17,588 bases of DNA, from NCBI GenBank assembly GCA_035306725.1, contig DATGNN010000334.1, positions 1 to 17,588 on the forward strand, given 5' to 3'. A program made the position numbers and the translations under genes. The notes beneath the pieces were generated by a model, which was not told where the DNA came from, made no database searches, and worked only from the letters and a program-made list of their open reading frames with translations. Below, one piece after another: positions 15,608 through 17,588 of this stretch (positions are counted from its first letter, which is position 1; each line of letters opens with the position of its first letter). The stretch is from JAAYEB01 sp035306725. GTDB taxonomy: Bacteria; Fibrobacterota; Chitinivibrionia; Chitinivibrionales; Chitinispirillaceae.

Positions 15608-17588
15608 ACCTGGAAATATGGCCTGGAAAACCGTATCCCAGAGGAGCAAACTGGGATGGTGATGGAACTAATTTTTCTTTGTTTTCAGAAAATGCACAAT
15701 CTGTTGATCTGCTTCTTTTTGATTCTCCATATAACTCACAACCTTCAGCAATAATTCCAGTCAGGGAAAAAACAGCTTATACCTGGCATTGTTATATTCC
15801 TGGAATAAAGCCTTCCCAATTGTATGCATATCGGGTACATGGTCCCTACGACCCGAAGAATGGTCACCGGTTTAACTCGAATAAATCGCTACTTGATCCC
15901 TATGCGAAAGCTGTCTGTGGTGCATTTAAGTGGAATAAAAGTCTTTTTGGGTATAATCCGGATCATAATGACTCAGACCTGTCTTTTAATACCCTGAATT
16001 CGGCAGGATATGTTCCCAAAAGTGTCGTAATAGACAATGAGTTTGACTGGGCAGGGGATCTGCATCCTAAAATACCATGGAATGAGACTGTTATCTATGA
16101 AGCTCATGTCAAGGGGCTTACCGCACTTCATCCATTAATTCCCAAAGTATCAAGAGGCACATATACAGGGCTTGCATCCCCTCCGGTTGTAGACTATTTA
16201 AAGCAGCTTGGTATTACTACGATCGAACTGCTTCCTGTACAGCAGCATTTTGATGATCCCAGACTTACAAAACATAAATTGATTGACTACTGGGGTTACA
16301 ACACAATCGGATTTTTTGCTCCGGATTTTCGATACAGCAGTTGTGGAACAAATGGTGATCAGGTTAAAGAATTCAAGGAGATGGTGAAGATACTGCACAA
16401 GGCAGGAATTGAAGTTGTACTTGATGTGGCATATAATCATACTGCTGAAGGTAATCATCTTGGGACTACTCTAAGTTTCCGGGGAATAGATAATGCCTCA
16501 TACTACAATCTTGATCCTCAAAATCCCAGATATTACAAAGATTTTACCGGATACGGAGCTAACTTTAATCTTCGTCACCCCCGAGTTGTCCAGTTTATCA
16601 TGGACAGCCTTCGCTACTGGGTAACAGAAATGCATGTTGACGGTTTCAGGTTTAATTTTGCTGCTGCTCTGGCCAGGGAATTTTTTGAAGTCGACATGCT
16701 GACAACATTTTTTGAGATTATACAACAGGACCCCGTGATTTCACAAGTAAAGTTAATTGCGGAACCATGGGATCTGGGGTCCGGTGGATATCAGATAGGT
16801 AATTTTCCTCCTCTGTGGGCAGAATGGAACAGCAGATATCGCGATACTGTCAGGAAATTCTGGAAAGGTGATGACCGTCAACTGCCGGAACTTGCCTACA
16901 GATTAACAGGGTCGAGTGATCTTTTTGAAGAGACAGAAAGACGTCCGAGTTCAAGCATCAATTTTATAACATCACACAACGGCTTTACGCTTCATGATCT
17001 TGTCTCTTACAGTAACAAACATAATGGAAGTAATCTTGAAAACAACCGTGACGGATCAGATAATAATTTCAGCTGGAACTGCGGTATTGAAGGAGATACT
17101 GAAGATCCTGATATTCTGGAGCTGCGTTACAGACAGATCCGTAATTTTCTGGCAATACTGTTTTTATCACAGGGGACTCCGATGCTTCTTGCTGGTGATG
17201 AGTGTGCAAGAACCCAAAAAGGAAATAACAATGCATACTGTCATGATAATGAACTTACATGGATCAACTGGGATTCCAGTGAAAGCAAAGATGCCCTTCT
17301 TGAATATACCAGTTCACTTATCAATTTACGCCAGAAGCACCCTGTTTTCAGACGTAAACGGTATTTTCAGGGACGCAGCCTTTTTGGAAAAGAAGTCCGT
17401 GATATCATGTGGTTCAGACCTGATGGAACCGAGATGACAGATGATGACTGGAATCTGTCTTTTGTTAAAAGCCTGACGGTTTTCCTTGCAGGTGACATGC
17501 TCTCTGACGTGGATTACAAGGGACGGCGAATATTAGACGATTCGTTCCTCATGCTTTTTAATGCGCATTACGATCCAATCCGGTTTTC
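15604..17588 (+). CDS. glgX: GlgX-type glycogen debranching enzyme (isoamylase family), partial, with altered catalytic residues
   Basis: The frame is open for 661 codons to the window edge, with AAGGA six bases before the ATG. Residues about 8-120 are a CBM48-like starch-binding domain (PYPRGANWDGDGTNFSLFSE), and about 150-600 the GH13 barrel. GlgX/isoamylase enzymes hydrolyse alpha-1,6 branches of glycogen. The scaffold is closely conserved: YWGYN, DVAYNHTAEG (D274, H279), SLRYWVTEMHVDGFRF, LIAEPWDLGSGGYQ with the general acid E387, and GNNNAYCHDNE. However, the nucleophile Asp of region II is Asn (FRFN, N351, codon AAT at 16654). The transition-state Asp of region IV is also Asn (SHNGFTL, N459, codon AAC at 16978). 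As read, hydrolysis should be lost or severely reduced, so this may be a glycogen-binding pseudoenzyme or a repurposed paralogue. The symbol reflects homology only. Confidence 0.85.
   Translation, partial: MNLEIWPGKPYPRGANWDGDGTNFSLFSENAQSVDLLLFDSPYNSQPSAIIPVREKTAYTWHCYIPGIKPSQLYAYRVHGPYDPKNGHRFNSNKSLLDPYAKAVCGAFKWNKSLFGYNPDHNDSDLSFNTLNSAGYVPKSVVIDNEFDWAGDLHPKIPWNETVIYEAHVKGLTALHPLIPKVSRGTYTGLASPPVVDYLKQLGITTIELLPVQQHFDDPRLTKHKLIDYWGYNTIGFFAPDFRYSSCGTNGDQVKEFKEMVKILHKAGIEVVLDVAYNHTAEGNHLGTTLSFRGIDNASYYNLDPQNPRYYKDFTGYGANFNLRHPRVVQFIMDSLRYWVTEMHVDGFRFNFAAALAREFFEVDMLTTFFEIIQQDPVISQVKLIAEPWDLGSGGYQIGNFPPLWAEWNSRYRDTVRKFWKGDDRQLPELAYRLTGSSDLFEETERRPSSSINFITSHNGFTLHDLVSYSNKHNGSNLENNRDGSDNNFSWNCGIEGDTEDPDILELRYRQIRNFLAILFLSQGTPMLLAGDECARTQKGNNNAYCHDNELTWINWDSSESKDALLEYTSSLINLRQKHPVFRRKRYFQGRSLFGKEVRDIMWFRPDGTEMTDDDWNLSFVKSLTVFLAGDMLSDVDYKGRRILDDSFLMLFNAHYDPIRF

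Noticed and set aside
16994..17437. 147-codon ORF inside glgX
   Set aside because: It is in another frame of a region that encodes conserved GlgX motifs such as GNNNAYCHDNE; it is a shadow and not a sign of a frameshift.
1..17588. CRISPR arrays, tRNA/rRNA genes, insertion sequences, integron or phage modules
   Set aside because: I saw no repeat-spacer pattern, tRNA-like cloverleaf, rRNA segment, transposase or terminal inverted repeats. The Xer protein is a lone housekeeping-type recombinase.

Overview
The window carries ten clear protein genes and a few doubtful small ones in AT-rich DNA (roughly 38-40% G+C by eye). I saw no rRNA, tRNA, CRISPR array or insertion sequence. The strongest taxonomic clue is the secreted fibro-slime-domain protein at the left edge. 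Such proteins are abundant in Fibrobacterota (Fibrobacter, Chitinispirillum and relatives) and also occur in a few other groups. Together with a Gram-negative-type LpxL-like acyltransferase and dTDP-rhamnose genes, this suggests a diderm anaerobe of the Fibrobacterota/Chitinispirillia type. The taxonomic call is inference.

Layout. 1-1181 (-): start of a secreted fibro-slime protein cut by the window edge. 1359-2255 (-): a XerC/D-type tyrosine recombinase. 2628-4961 (-): a two-gene unit of a membrane protein with a degenerate ATPase-like half, coupled by TGAATG to an NhaP2-like cation/proton antiporter. 4962-5947: a gene-poor stretch with a minus-strand terminator and two doubtful small ORFs. 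5948-7371 (+): rmlA and rmlC, overlapping by one base. 7406-9331 (-): ftsH, convergent with rmlC. 9888-13926 (+): an apparent operon of a B12-binding-type radical SAM protein, an LpxL/HtrB-like acyltransferase without a membrane anchor, and a membrane-anchored MutS-like ATPase. 14129-15016 (+): a nucleoside hydrolase. 15604-17588 (+): a GlgX-type glycogen debranching enzyme cut by the right edge.

How the genes fit together. Most are independent housekeeping or envelope functions: chromosome dimer resolution, ion homeostasis, rhamnose precursor supply, membrane proteolysis, nucleoside salvage and glycogen turnover. The radical SAM/acyltransferase pair looks like a lipid or small-molecule modification cassette of unknown product.

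The most striking observation is in the GlgX-like protein. The GH13 fold is well conserved, but two of the three catalytic carboxylates are read as Asn (N351 for the nucleophile, N459 for the transition-state stabiliser). This suggests a non-hydrolytic or repurposed glycogen-binding paralogue. Other points worth attention are a 66-codon ORF overlapping the glgX start as ATGA, the antiporter's unusual partner, and a palindrome upstream of the radical SAM operon.
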